Position numbers and translations under genes: made by a program. This document shows, in pieces, positions 50,196 through 59,986 of a stretch of 64,000 nucleotides of DNA (positions within the stretch are counted from its first letter, which is position 1; each line of letters opens with the position of its first letter). Source of the stretch: REEB48 sp964355085 (GTDB taxonomy: Bacteria > Patescibacteriota > Minisyncoccia > UBA6257 > 02-FULL-45-10c). The notes beneath the pieces were generated by a model that searched no databases, was not told where the DNA came from, and was given only the letters and a program-made list of their open reading frames with translations. Location of the stretch: NCBI GenBank assembly GCA_964355085.1, contig CAYHBW010000001.1, forward strand, positions 1 through 64,000, in the 5' to 3' direction.

Positions 50196-51701
50196 ATGAA
50201 AGGTTGCATAGTTCTACAAAGGCGCTTCGCCCCAATCGGGCATGCAATCGCGTTGGAACTTAAAAATAAATATGAAGTAAATGAGTTCTGCGGTTATGTG
50301 ATTGCCAGGAATGCGGAGTATTTTGCAAAATCCAGAAAAGACATAGTTTATACAGACCTTCTGATGGATGAGGACCTGCGTAACCGATCTAAAAACGAAA
50401 AGCTAGACATCGAATACCTAAAAAGGATTGAATCCGAATATGGCTTCCCAAATCTTTGGCCGTTTATAGCCATAGACAGAACTCTCATGATGGATATCCC
50501 AAGAAAAGAATATTCCATCTCCCCTGCTCCGCCATATACCCATGAAGAAATGCTTAAAATCCTGCAAATCAAATTCCGGGAAATAATAAAATTTCTTAAA
50601 AAAGAAAGGCCCGATTTCATAATCGGTGTAAATGTCGGTTCAATCGGCGCAATGATTCTTTATTATGTCGCAAAAAAAGAAGGAATTAAATTTTATACTG
50701 CTGAAAATGCAAAAATCGGCAATCGTATAACTTTCAGCGACGATTATAAGACATTATCCGGAATGGAAAATATATTTACTGACATCCGGAAACGAAATTA
50801 CGAAAGCCCGAACCGCAAAGAGGCGGAAAGATTTTTGAAAAGATTCCGGGATAATCCGGAGCCTCCCGCCTTTGCAATTGAAGAAAAAGAAAATGGCCGG
50901 TGGGAAAAAATCGCCTCATTGCCTTTAAAATTTTTGAGATCTTTGTCTTTCACTATAAAATCTGTAATCCTATATGCGAAAAACCCGCGCAAAGAAGACA
51001 TGACGACAGAAAATCCATTTTTTCTTTTCAGAAATAAGCTTATAAGAAAAATACGGGGATTAAGGAATCTCCAGGCCCTTTATGACGCAGTGGACCTGAA
51101 AGAGGATTTTGCTTATTTCCCATTGCACTTTGAGCCGGAAATCACCACTCTGCTCTATGCCCCATTTTACACCGACCAGATCAATCTTATCCGGCAAATC
51201 GCAAAATCCTTGCCAATACATTTCAAAATATACGTTAAAGAGCATCCTTCAATGCTCGAATATCGCCCAACTGAATATTATCGGGAACTTAAGAAAATTC
51301 CTAATTTGAAGCTGATAAATCCCAAACAGAGCTCGCTGGACCTGATTAAAAATTCAAAAATGATCGTTACGATTTCCGGAACTGCGGGGTTCGAAGCATC
51401 ACTTCTCAAGAAGCCCGTCATCACTTTCGGTGACATATTTTATAACTGCCTTTCATTCGTGAAAAAATGCGGACCCATCGAAGAACTGCCGAATCTTGTG
51501 AAAAAACAATTGGAAAATTTCCAATATGACGAAAAAGAAATGGTTGATTTCCTTTCCGCGCTTTTCGAAGACACGACTGCGCTTGATCTTTCCAATGCCT
51601 GGGGAAGCGGAGATGGAAATCAATTGGAAGCCATGGTGAAACAACCGGAATTCCATAAATTTGTGGCTTCCCTGGCGCATAAACTTAATCTGAAAAATTA
51701 A
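50196..51701 (+). CDS. Capsule-type polysaccharide synthesis protein (KpsS/KpsC-like)
   Basis: 501 residues. The C-terminal half shows FAYFPLHFEPEITTLLYAPFYTDQINLIRQIAKSL, KIYVKEHPSM, then LINPKQSSLDLIKNSKMIVTISGTAGFEASLLKKPVITFGD, the pattern of the Capsule_synth domain. In KpsC/KpsS these transferases handle Kdo linkers. The N-terminal half is an individual Rossmann-like domain (PIGHAIALELKNKYEVNEF, PDFIIGVNVGSIGAMILYYVAKKEGI). It could transfer a nonulosonic or related sugar. AT-rich, followed 4 bp later by the MDR gene. Confidence 0.85.
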   Translation: MKGCIVLQRRFAPIGHAIALELKNKYEVNEFCGYVIARNAEYFAKSRKDIVYTDLLMDEDLRNRSKNEKLDIEYLKRIESEYGFPNLWPFIAIDRTLMMDIPRKEYSISPAPPYTHEEMLKILQIKFREIIKFLKKERPDFIIGVNVGSIGAMILYYVAKKEGIKFYTAENAKIGNRITFSDDYKTLSGMENIFTDIRKRNYESPNRKEAERFLKRFRDNPEPPAFAIEEKENGRWEKIASLPLKFLRSLSFTIKSVILYAKNPRKEDMTTENPFFLFRNKLIRKIRGLRNLQALYDAVDLKEDFAYFPLHFEPEITTLLYAPFYTDQINLIRQIAKSLPIHFKIYVKEHPSMLEYRPTEYYRELKKIPNLKLINPKQSSLDLIKNSKMIVTISGTAGFEASLLKKPVITFGDIFYNCLSFVKKCGPIEELPNLVKKQLENFQYDEKEMVDFLSALFEDTTALDLSNAWGSGDGNQLEAMVKQPEFHKFVASLAHKLNLKN

Positions 51702-51705
51702 AGGA

Positions 51706-52692
51706 ATGAAAATAAAAGGGAGACTGATAGTCCTCACAAAACCGGGAAAGATAAAATTCGCAAAAATTGAAATGGATGCGAGCCGGCTTAAGTCCGATGA
51801 AATAGCCGCTAAAACCCTTTATTCCGCGATATCGTCCGGCACGGAAACCGCGGCTTATTCCGGAAAGCCGGCGTTGAGGCCTGGCAAGGCCTATCCCCGG
51901 CTGGTCGGATACTGCAATGCCGCCGTGGCTCTGAATGTCGGCGCCAAAGTCAAAAAATTCCGCCCGGGCGATCTGATCTTAAGCGGAGAATCCCACCGGA
52001 GCTTATTTAAAATAAAGGAAACTGACATTTTCGCGAAAATACCGAAGCAATTGGATCCGGGAAAAGCCGCGCTGGCTTATTTGTACAATCTCGGTTTAAG
52101 CTCCCTACTTCCCGCCAAAGATAAAAAAAATCCGTCCATCGCCGTAATCGGATTAGGAGTAATCGGACTGGGAGTTGTTGAGCAAGCGGCGATTTCCGGA
52201 TATGAAACCTATGCGCTATCCGACAGCCGGAATAAATTGAAACTCGCGAAAAAACTGGGAGCAGAGAAAGTTTTCCTTAAAAATAAAATCGGGAAAATTG
52301 AAAAGCTCGCCGATATCGTCGTCCTAACGTCCGATTCCTGGGTAGACTGGCGATTGGCGCTCCGCCTGGCGAAACCATATGGCGCGATATCCGTCATCGG
52401 CTTTCCGGGCAGAAATTCCGGTGCTCCGGATTTCAATCCGCTCGAGCCGAAATATTTTTATGACAAAAAAATCGCCATCATTCCGATTGGCTGGGATTAC
52501 GGCGTGGAAAACTCCGGGAAAATAAACAAAAAAAATTGCGGAAAAATCCTTGAGTTGATGAAAAGAAGGAAGCTGCATCCTGAAAATCTCATTTCCGGAA
52601 TTTTCAGCTATGAAAAAATAGAGTCCGCTTATGAAAAATTATTAGCGAGAGACGGAAAATCGATAACCTACCTATTGAAATGGCCGGCATGA
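51706..52692 (+). CDS. Medium-chain dehydrogenase (MDR) without zinc ligands
   Basis: 328 residues. The GroES-like half has LYSAISSGTETAAYSGKP, PRLVGYCNAAVALNVG and FRPGDLILS; the structural and catalytic zinc Cys/His residues are absent. The Rossmann half has IAVIGLGVIGLGVVEQAAISGYETYALSD. In many sugar loci this type is fused to a Gfo/Idh dehydrogenase as one two-domain protein; here the second half is the next gene, joined by an ATGA overlap. It likely reduces a sugar or a carbonyl group with NAD(P)H. Confidence 0.85.
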   Translation: MKIKGRLIVLTKPGKIKFAKIEMDASRLKSDEIAAKTLYSAISSGTETAAYSGKPALRPGKAYPRLVGYCNAAVALNVGAKVKKFRPGDLILSGESHRSLFKIKETDIFAKIPKQLDPGKAALAYLYNLGLSSLLPAKDKKNPSIAVIGLGVIGLGVVEQAAISGYETYALSDSRNKLKLAKKLGAEKVFLKNKIGKIEKLADIVVLTSDSWVDWRLALRLAKPYGAISVIGFPGRNSGAPDFNPLEPKYFYDKKIAIIPIGWDYGVENSGKINKKNCGKILELMKRRKLHPENLISGIFSYEKIESAYEKLLARDGKSITYLLKWPA

Positions 52693-53738
52693 AGAGAAAA
52701 ATCCTGAAAACCGCAGTAATCGGCTGCGGAAGAATAGGCGCGTTCACCGTCCATCAACCAGGCGACGATCTGCCTGCGAGTTATTTTCCGACCAACCACT
52801 GCGCCGCCATCCGCGCCGTGCCGGGAATGAAGCTGACGGCTGTTTGCGATGCAAATTTGAAATCAGCCGAAAAAGCCGGGAAGCTCCACGATGTCAAAAA
52901 TATTTATTCTGATTTCAAAAAAATGATACGGGAACAAGCGCCGGATATCATTGCAATTGCGACCAGAATGGCCGGCAGGGATAAGATAATTACTTTTTCC
53001 GCAAATCATGGCGTCAAAGGATTGCATATTGAAAAACCGCTGGCTCCGAATCTGAACATTGCGATAAAATGCCTGGATGCGATCGAAAAAAACGGCATAG
53101 CCGTATCTTACGGCGCAGTACGGCGGTATATGCCTATTTACCGACAAGCCAAAGAAATGTTGGGCGGAGGGAAATTCGGAAAATTGAGAAAAATAACAGT
53201 GGATATCGGCAAATCCCAACTGATGTGGAGTCATCCCCATACGGTGGATCTGCTGGATTTTTTCACTGACGGCGCGGAATCAGAATATGTGAAGTCCTCG
53301 TTCAAATATGATAAAAAGGACGTAAGCAGGAACAGAATAGACATGGATCCGATTTTGGATCACGCGATTTTGAAATTCAAAAATGGCATAATCGGAGAAT
53401 TGACGGATAATGGAGGCGATTACATATCCCTGAAATGCGAAAAGGGGGAAATCCTCATCCAGATCGGAGGGAAATGGCTGAAATCGAAATACGGCTCCTG
53501 GAAAATGCGGAGTATACGGATAAAGAAAGGACCAAGCGGACGATGTGGCGCAATGGCTGAATTGCGCGACTCCATAAATCTCCGGAAACCGACCTCGCTC
53601 ACGACGAAATCCATGCTGTCTGAACAGAAAATCCTCATGGCGCTTGGCCTTTCCGGAATAACTGGTAAAAAAATAAATCCGGCGGAACTAAATGACAATT
53701 TCACAATCACCGGAAAATTCAACGGACTTTATCCTTAA
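52689..53738 (+). CDS. Gfo/Idh/MocA-family oxidoreductase
   Basis: 349 residues from ATG 52689, which overlaps the MDR stop by 4 nt (ATGA); an ATG at 52680 would add three residues. Rossmann motif LKTAVIGCGRIGAFTVHQP; the EKP motif is in GVKGLHIEKPLAPNLN. KSQLMWSHPHTVDLLDFF suits the substrate domain. It and the MDR protein are translationally coupled and may form one complex. Its stop lies one base from the stop of the convergent methyltransferase gene, leaving no room for a separate terminator. Confidence 0.9.
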   Translation: MKRKILKTAVIGCGRIGAFTVHQPGDDLPASYFPTNHCAAIRAVPGMKLTAVCDANLKSAEKAGKLHDVKNIYSDFKKMIREQAPDIIAIATRMAGRDKIITFSANHGVKGLHIEKPLAPNLNIAIKCLDAIEKNGIAVSYGAVRRYMPIYRQAKEMLGGGKFGKLRKITVDIGKSQLMWSHPHTVDLLDFFTDGAESEYVKSSFKYDKKDVSRNRIDMDPILDHAILKFKNGIIGELTDNGGDYISLKCEKGEILIQIGGKWLKSKYGSWKMRSIRIKKGPSGRCGAMAELRDSINLRKPTSLTTKSMLSEQKILMALGLSGITGKKINPAELNDNFTITGKFNGLYP

Positions 53739-53739
53739 A

Positions 53740-54366
53740 TTATTTCTTCAAAATGAAGAAATGCACCATGGGATTCTCGGGAATGGTGAAGTCCTTTTCG
53801 ATGAAAAAACCGGCGCTCCTCAAAGTTGTCCGGATTTTTGAAAGCGGGTATCCCACATGCCCTATCTCCCAATAATGCAAGCCATTGAATTTATGGATTT
53901 TAAAACTCGGGATCCTGATGATAAAATATCTCTCCTCAAAAAAAGGCAACTTGAAGGAAATGGAAAAAAGAACCCTTCTATGATCCGGAATTGAAATGAC
54001 TGCATAATTTCTCGCAACCCTCCTTATCTCACGGAGCGCCTTTTTACTTTCTTCAAACGGCAGATGCTCGAGAACTTCGCAACAGACCACGGTATCGAAT
54101 TCATTGTCCATGAAAGGCATTTCGGTTATATCCGCGACAATATCCGGCTTGAGATCTTCAGCTATGTCGGTGGTGGTAACACTGAATCCCTGCGATTTCA
54201 AAAACCAGGAGGTGACTCCGCTGCCCGGTCCGATCTCCAAAATATTCCGAGGGTCGGTTCTTATGGTATTCTTTATCTGGTAATAGTAACTCGCCCACCT
54301 TCCGGAATGCTCGTATTTCCCTTTTTCGTAAACGTCCTTGCCCACCTGTTTCTGTCTTTTAGCCAT
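53740..54366 (-). CDS. SAM-dependent methyltransferase
   Basis: 208 residues. ILEIGPGSGVTSWFLKSQGFSVTTTDIAEDLKPDIVADI gives motif I and the ribose-binding acidic residue, and FDTVVCCEVLEHLPFEESKKALREIRRVARNYAVISIP the following motifs. No zinc ribbon. It overlaps the upstream glycosyltransferase gene by 8 nt and ends the 61.4-53.7 kb minus-strand operon. Target not known. Confidence 0.9.
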   Translation of the reverse strand: MAKRQKQVGKDVYEKGKYEHSGRWASYYYQIKNTIRTDPRNILEIGPGSGVTSWFLKSQGFSVTTTDIAEDLKPDIVADITEMPFMDNEFDTVVCCEVLEHLPFEESKKALREIRRVARNYAVISIPDHRRVLFSISFKLPFFEERYFIIRIPSFKIHKFNGLHYWEIGHVGYPLSKIRTTLRSAGFFIEKDFTIPENPMVHFFILKK

Positions 54367-55270
54367 GTTTATTTTTTTTGGTTATTCCGAAAATCCTCCT
54401 AAATCTCGCTTTCCATAAAGAAAGGTAATCCCGGAAAATCAGCCGCCAGCTCCAGAAATGCCTGGCTATCCGCCAATGCCTGTCATATTGATGGACGACA
54501 TTCGGGGTATTCCCGGAAGCATTGTATATGTATCCGTTCCTGAACATGATATCGTCTTCCAACCCTAGGGTCAAAACCGGACCATCTGAATTCTTATGCA
54601 TTTCCCCGGGAACGATCTTCTCGTGAATCAGATAATTGTGGATCCCCTGATCCATTCCGCGCATATGAGCCGGAACATCTTTAGATACGATCACATCCAG
54701 GAAAGACTCGAGATATCCGAGTATCCCGCTGGATGATCCGATGGTGACTCCTGAACAGATGATCGGATTTCTTCCCAATTTGGAAAGCGCTTCCTGACCG
54801 AAACCTTTTGCGAGCCACTCGGCATTGACCGGAGATTCGGCAATCGAAACTCCCTCCCTTTCCAGAAAATAATTCAGATCTCCGCCATAGAAATCAAACG
54901 GATCTTTCTGAAATATGACATCTCTGGTGTCGCTAAGCATGACATTTCCGTATTTCCCGTAATTTTTCTTGAGATGCATGTATGCCAGCAGGTAGCGAAG
55001 ACAGTAAATACCCAGATTCTTGACGCGATCATTATTCTTAAGATGATCCGGAATTGGCAGCTCCGAATAAGGAAATTCCACGCGGAAAGGGATCAGTTCC
55101 ACCCGGAAATCCTTTAGGCGTTCAAGGGTTTTTCCATCCGTATCTGAATGAAAAAAAACAATATCCCCTGAATACCCGGTATTCCGCAAAGTCTCCACGA
55201 AAGGCCGTAGGATTTCAAAATCATATCCCTTTGTCAGGCCGATCACCGCATTCTTTTTATTTCCATCCAT
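54359..55270 (-). CDS. GT-A-like glycosyltransferase (nucleotide-diphospho-sugar transferase-like)
   Basis: 303 residues. The N-terminal AVIGLTKGYDFEILRPFVETLRNTGYSGDIVFFHSD looks like a GT-A Rossmann start; the key segment is YGNVMLSDTRDVIFQKDPFDFY, with a DTRD motif in the place of DxD, as in eukaryote-like and DUF-type GT-A enzymes. MRGMDQGIHNYLIHEKI and NVVHQYDRHW follow. The family number is not certain. It overlaps the methyltransferase gene, so the two may modify the same residue. Confidence 0.75.
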   Translation of the reverse strand: MDGNKKNAVIGLTKGYDFEILRPFVETLRNTGYSGDIVFFHSDTDGKTLERLKDFRVELIPFRVEFPYSELPIPDHLKNNDRVKNLGIYCLRYLLAYMHLKKNYGKYGNVMLSDTRDVIFQKDPFDFYGGDLNYFLEREGVSIAESPVNAEWLAKGFGQEALSKLGRNPIICSGVTIGSSSGILGYLESFLDVIVSKDVPAHMRGMDQGIHNYLIHEKIVPGEMHKNSDGPVLTLGLEDDIMFRNGYIYNASGNTPNVVHQYDRHWRIARHFWSWRLIFRDYLSLWKARFRRIFGITKKNKHG

Positions 55271-55359
55271 ATTAATATGCCGGACCCTTCGATGCTTTAA
55301 TTATATTAAATTTAACATATACCCCGGAAGCGGAACAATGCGGAGATGATGAAGAAATC

Positions 55360-56487
55360 CTATCGCCCGATTTTCAGGAAATCCAAAATAGTGGACGCCC
55401 TGTTTCTCCAGGAATATTTCTCCGCTTTTTCCAGACAGAGATCTGATTTTCTGCGGATCGAATCTGACCGGCCGTTCAGGACTTCTGAAATTTTCACTGC
55501 AAGGTCATTCGGATCATCCGGAATGAAACTGTATCCGCAATCATGCAGAACTTCGCCGAGCAAAGCTAGGTTTGAATAGATTATCGGCTTTCCGCTTGCC
55601 AGATACTCATAGATTTTCATCGGGATGCAGTAATCATTGAAAGGATATTTGTCCGGATTCGGTATCACAAGGATATCCGCCGCCTTCTGATACAACGGAA
55701 CCCTGCCCGGATCCTGTTTTTCTATGAAAATACACCGATTGATCAATTTTTTGTCGGTTATTTTATCCAGATATTCCGCCGCCTCCTCTTTCTTCCCGCC
55801 GACAAAAAGCATGTTCACATCTTCAGGAAGATTTGCAAGGGCGTTTATCATGACATCTATGCTTTTCCTGACTCCGAGTGTCCGAAACAGACCGACATAG
55901 GCGACAAGAATTTTTTTCTCCGGCAGGCCCAGGTCTTTCTTCAGATTACGGCTTTCAAACCCGGAATACTTCTTCAGATCCGCGCCGCCGTAAACAACCA
56001 GGAATTTATCCTTTGCGAACGGTACGCCGGCTCTTCCAACGATGCCATCCATCAGCCGTCCGGATGTCGCGACGACAAAGTCGCTGTTTTTCACGATGAA
56101 AGCATCCCGCCAATCATCATAAAGCATGTGCCACTCCGAGCATATCCGGTATCTGAATCTGAAAATTTTCCGCAAAATAACCAGATTACATAGAAGATTC
56201 GAGTCATTCGAAAAAAATAGCTTTCCGGAAGCGCGATCATCGGCTCTTAAGATAAAAAACAGGGTCCAGAAAAAATAATACAGCGTACGTCCCCGTTCCA
56301 TCGTCAGTCCCATATTGATGACTTTTATATCACGGAAAAAATCCGTTGAATCATTGGCAAGCACCAGAGAGAACTTATCTCCGAGCAGATTTCCAAATGC
56401 ATTCGCCATCTCTTTGACGAAAAAATGATCAGCCGTCCGGCTCGGATATTTTTTTGAAGTAAGGTAAATGAATTCCATATGATTCAA
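55360..56487 (-). CDS. GT4-family glycosyltransferase
   Basis: 375 residues, GT-B. The C-terminal half reads KKILVAYVGLFRTLGVRKSIDVMINALANLPEDVNMLFVGG, then IPMKIYEYLASGKPIIYSNLALLGEVL, the donor-binding E-x7-E-like motif. It shares these segments with the GT half of the fusion at 42683. The N-terminal acceptor half includes HMLYDDWRDAFIVKNSDFVVATSGRL. Overlaps the following GT4 gene by 4 nt. Confidence 0.93.
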   Translation of the reverse strand: MNHMEFIYLTSKKYPSRTADHFFVKEMANAFGNLLGDKFSLVLANDSTDFFRDIKVINMGLTMERGRTLYYFFWTLFFILRADDRASGKLFFSNDSNLLCNLVILRKIFRFRYRICSEWHMLYDDWRDAFIVKNSDFVVATSGRLMDGIVGRAGVPFAKDKFLVVYGGADLKKYSGFESRNLKKDLGLPEKKILVAYVGLFRTLGVRKSIDVMINALANLPEDVNMLFVGGKKEEAAEYLDKITDKKLINRCIFIEKQDPGRVPLYQKAADILVIPNPDKYPFNDYCIPMKIYEYLASGKPIIYSNLALLGEVLHDCGYSFIPDDPNDLAVKISEVLNGRSDSIRRKSDLCLEKAEKYSWRNRASTILDFLKIGR

Positions 56488-57542
56488 CTGTATTTCCTTA
56501 TTTCTCCGGCAAGCGCCTTCAAGCCATGCCTCGCGATTACATAATCCCTGAAATTCCTTCCGGATTCCTGCTTAACCGGGGAAGGCATATCCAAAGCGGA
56601 CCTGATTTTTCGGCTTAAATCTTTTTTATCCCTGTACCTGAACAGGAATTCCCCGCCGATCTCCCCGGACAGATTTCTGTTTGATGTAAGGACCAGTGAT
56701 TCGCATGACATCGCTTCGAAGATGACTTTGTCAAACATCCCGTCCGGGCTCAAATTAACGGTGATCTCGTGCGAATTATACATACCGGCGGAATCGTCAT
56801 TTGAAACCGACTCTCGGAATGAAACCCTCCCTTCAAGACCGTATTCCGATACCGCGGCCTTCAGTTCTTCAAGATAATCCCTGTCATCCGCGGAATAAAC
56901 TCCGCCGACTATGTCGCATCTGAAATCTGTTCCGCGGCCCCTGATTTCATTGAGCGCTCCGATGAGGATATCGATGTTTTTTATTCTGGAGATCCGGCCG
57001 AGATAAAGGATCGATCGGGGATTTTTACCGACGGACGGTCTTTTCCTGAAAAAATCCGTATCTATGCCCACCGGCATCAATCTGGTTTTTTTGAAACCTG
57101 CGGTATAGGAAAATCTGGAAGTGCAGAAAACCTCGTCGGAAAATAATACCGCGATGTCCGTCAGGATATTCCCGGACGGATGATTCCGCCAGAGCATCAC
57201 CTTTTTACCGGACAACTTCCAGACCGGAAATCCGAGGATGACATATTCCTGATTCATATGCACGAAAACCGATCCGTAATTCGGAATCTCCCTGATTATA
57301 TGACGGAAAAAATTAAACGCATATAATATGCGCAGAAAAAAATTAACGCGCGTTCCGCGGCTTTCCGCCTTCTTTCCCAAAGAAATCACCCGGATATTCC
57401 CGGGCAGATCGACCCTTCCGCTCCCGAGGCAGATGACGATAATCGACTCATAATGAGCCGAAAGCTCCGAAAGCCAGCGGTGGAAAAACCCGAGTATCGG
57501 ATCAGCTGAATCGACTTTTTGGGCGAGTATTAATAATTTCAT
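56484..57542 (-). CDS. GT4-family glycosyltransferase
   Basis: 352 residues from ATG 57542 (MKLLILAQK); an ATG at 57557 would add MRINR. GT-B with SILYLGRISRIKNIDILIGALNEIRG, then the donor site VNLSPDGMFDKVIFEAMSCESLVLTSN, typical for GT4. The N-terminal half has FLRILYAFNFFRHII and VKVMLWRNHPS-like acceptor-side features. Overlaps the 55360 gene by 4 nt. Sugar unknown. Confidence 0.92.
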   Translation of the reverse strand: MKLLILAQKVDSADPILGFFHRWLSELSAHYESIIVICLGSGRVDLPGNIRVISLGKKAESRGTRVNFFLRILYAFNFFRHIIREIPNYGSVFVHMNQEYVILGFPVWKLSGKKVMLWRNHPSGNILTDIAVLFSDEVFCTSRFSYTAGFKKTRLMPVGIDTDFFRKRPSVGKNPRSILYLGRISRIKNIDILIGALNEIRGRGTDFRCDIVGGVYSADDRDYLEELKAAVSEYGLEGRVSFRESVSNDDSAGMYNSHEITVNLSPDGMFDKVIFEAMSCESLVLTSNRNLSGEIGGEFLFRYRDKKDLSRKIRSALDMPSPVKQESGRNFRDYVIARHGLKALAGEIRKYS

Positions 57543-57587
57543 GCGATTGATCCGCATATATAGAACAAAAAAATCAATTTATGGGTT

Positions 57588-58538
57588 TCAATGATTTTTC
57601 CTGGCAAAAATCAAAATTACTCCGCTGCTTCCGGCCAGCATTTCAAGCAAGAACATCGTGCAGGCAAATGGAAAAATAACCGGCATAAAAAAGATACCTG
57701 TCATAGAATCTAAGGGGTGTTCGAAAAATAATTCCCTTGCGGATATCTTTTTATTCATTACACCAAACAGAAGATTCTTCCTCGTCGAAATCAGATTCAG
57801 CGCACTTTGAAGCCAACCAAAAAATCCGTAAATGTAGCTCCCTCCGAAAACAGATATGTCGGTAAATCCGACCACCGTCATCATGTCGACTAAGCCGGCC
57901 GGAGAAAAATGAAATGTATGGCGCGGCACATCCAAATGAAACCAATTATCCGAAAATAACCGTGATTGCCAGGAAAGAAAATTAGGGATTTCCAAAACCA
58001 CATATCCGCCCGATCGAAGCACGTCATGCGCCTTTTTTAAATACCCAAGCGGATCAGTGAAATGCTCCAAAGAATGCCACATCGTCACCACGTCAAAAGA
58101 TCTTCCGGGTAGTTCCATGGACGGAAAATCACCTCGAAGGACAAATGTTTCTGAATCGGGATCAAAATGATTTATCGGAGCTATTTCAATACCGGAAGCA
58201 TCCCAACCTAACCGGCGCATTCCCATAAAAAACTTCCCGTTACCGGAACCGACATCTAATAAAGTCCGGTTATCGCCAGGATTTATCAGTCTTAGGATAT
58301 CAGCTCTCCGAAAGTGATTTATTATATCATCCGTAAAAGATTTCCGACTTCCATAATATGCCTCGCTATAATATCCGGCCAAATCCTTTGCAGAAACTTC
58401 AGTGGCTCCTGATCCGCAATTTTCACATTTATATATGGTAAATTTTTCTCCGGAAATATAATCGCGCGCGTATAAAAAATCTGCCAAACGACCGCGACCG
58501 CAAACGGCGCAATTCTTATATCCAATCATGCTGATCAT
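57588..58538 (-). CDS. Zinc-ribbon SAM-dependent methyltransferase (paralogue 3)
   Basis: 316 residues. N-terminal zinc ribbon with NCAVCGRGR..YKCENCGSGATEV (two CxxC). The methyltransferase domain has TLLDVGSGNGKFFMGM, VVTMWHSLEHFTDPLGYLKKA, VVLEIPNFLSWQSRLFSDNWFHLDVPRHTFHFSPAGL. The C-terminal end carries a hydrophobic membrane segment (GIFFMPVIFPFACTMFLLEML), absent from the other two paralogues. It is in the operon of GT genes and overlaps the GT-C gene by 4 nt. Confidence 0.9.
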   Translation of the reverse strand: MISMIGYKNCAVCGRGRLADFLYARDYISGEKFTIYKCENCGSGATEVSAKDLAGYYSEAYYGSRKSFTDDIINHFRRADILRLINPGDNRTLLDVGSGNGKFFMGMRRLGWDASGIEIAPINHFDPDSETFVLRGDFPSMELPGRSFDVVTMWHSLEHFTDPLGYLKKAHDVLRSGGYVVLEIPNFLSWQSRLFSDNWFHLDVPRHTFHFSPAGLVDMMTVVGFTDISVFGGSYIYGFFGWLQSALNLISTRKNLLFGVMNKKISARELFFEHPLDSMTGIFFMPVIFPFACTMFLLEMLAGSSGVILIFARKNH

Positions 58539-59986
58539 TTCCGTATTCTATGAATTTCATATCCGTCAACAGAGGAAAATACCTCATAAGAATCAGGGAT
58601 TTCCGCCACAATACCGTCTACGAGTCCATCTTGAGAAAATATCAATATTTCCGGACGGATTCCTGAAGAGATAAAATCTCCGCCTATCGGCGGCAATCCC
58701 GTCAAATAAGCGTGGAGATATCTGTCCTTGGAATCTATCAGGGATGCCAAACCGATGGAATTCAGGACTCCGACTGATTTCCCTGGAAATTCCCGGTTTA
58801 CAAAATCCGCCGCTTTAATTATCGAATCGGATGCGTAGATATTGGAAAAAAATAAAAACTGGAAAGTCTGCGCCATTGCCAGAATACAGACAATAAACAT
58901 GCATACCCTCCGAGAAATCTGATTATTTAAATTAATACGCCTAAATAATCTCGAGAATATCAAATCTAGACTCTCCGGAAGAACCAGTAATGCCATAAGT
59001 TCTGCGATCAGCAAGTACCTTAACCAGCCGGGACTGCGAAGATAGTATGCAAAGGCAAATACGCCGTATGCAATTATGAAATTACAAACCGATTTGATGG
59101 ACGGATTATAAGAAAAATATCTGCAAAGAATGACTAGAAAATACAGAACTCCTAAATAAAGCATCGTACTGGAATCAAGTAGTCCGTATAAATTGGCTAT
59201 GATATTGCCTTGCATGTCCGCAGAAGCATACGGATTCCGGTAAAAATTTAAAATATCAGACCATATATTCGCAGAAAACGGACTCCCAACTGCTAAAAAA
59301 ATCCACATTAAAATCGGCGGTAAAATTCCAGTTCCACCGGCAACTATCTTCCTGACCCTGTTCCGGTTTTTATCCAGTAAGACAGAGATAAGGAATGCGG
59401 GGCCAGCAAGTAAAAATACCGATGGCTTTGTGACCATGGCCAATCCCAGAAAAATACCGGATAAGAAATTGAAATCCTTTAAAATTCCCAAATACAAACT
59501 TGTCAATAAAAAAATAAAACCGGGGATTTCACCTACTGCCGTCCTTCCACTGCCATGAAATGACGCGAATGTCGCTACCAAAATAACCGATAATAAAGCT
59601 TTATCTTCTCCGAACAGACTCCTGCAAAATAAAAAGATTGCAGATAAAGCCGACAACATAACCAGAAGCATCACCACCCTCTCTACAGCGACAGAATATC
59701 CGAATATCCTGAAAACACCGGAAAGTAAGGTCGTAAGCGGATATCCTGAAGATTGCAACATATGGCCGAAACCCGAGAATCTGCCGGGAGCGACCTGGAT
59801 ATCCAACACTCCATATTCTGTAAAATTCCGCGCCAGCTCAATCGTCACGCCTTCATCCACCCAGAATCTCGGCTTTACTGTAAGATTCTTCAATGAATAA
59901 AAAAAGGTCGTCAATAAGATCAGAGCAAAAAGCGTATATACCAATCCTTTTTTAAGAAAAACGTTGAACTTTTCGGAATTGCTCAT
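58535..59986 (-). CDS. GT-C membrane glycosyltransferase (PMT/GT39-like)
   Basis: 483 residues, about 11 hydrophobic helices. The first external loop has RFWVDEGVTIELARNF, with the DE pair typical of GT39/GT83-type enzymes that use polyprenyl-phosphate sugars. FHGSGRTAVGEIPGFIFLLTSLYLG and KPSVFLLAGPAFL follow the family pattern. The soluble tail after residue 390 (FVNREFPGKSVGVLNSIG) is short. It overlaps the GT2 gene by 35 nt; that GT2 gene may make its polyprenyl-phosphate sugar donor. Confidence 0.85.
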   Translation of the reverse strand: MSNSEKFNVFLKKGLVYTLFALILLTTFFYSLKNLTVKPRFWVDEGVTIELARNFTEYGVLDIQVAPGRFSGFGHMLQSSGYPLTTLLSGVFRIFGYSVAVERVVMLLVMLSALSAIFLFCRSLFGEDKALLSVILVATFASFHGSGRTAVGEIPGFIFLLTSLYLGILKDFNFLSGIFLGLAMVTKPSVFLLAGPAFLISVLLDKNRNRVRKIVAGGTGILPPILMWIFLAVGSPFSANIWSDILNFYRNPYASADMQGNIIANLYGLLDSSTMLYLGVLYFLVILCRYFSYNPSIKSVCNFIIAYGVFAFAYYLRSPGWLRYLLIAELMALLVLPESLDLIFSRLFRRINLNNQISRRVCMFIVCILAMAQTFQFLFFSNIYASDSIIKAADFVNREFPGKSVGVLNSIGLASLIDSKDRYLHAYLTGLPPIGGDFISSGIRPEILIFSQDGLVDGIVAEIPDSYEVFSSVDGYEIHRIRK

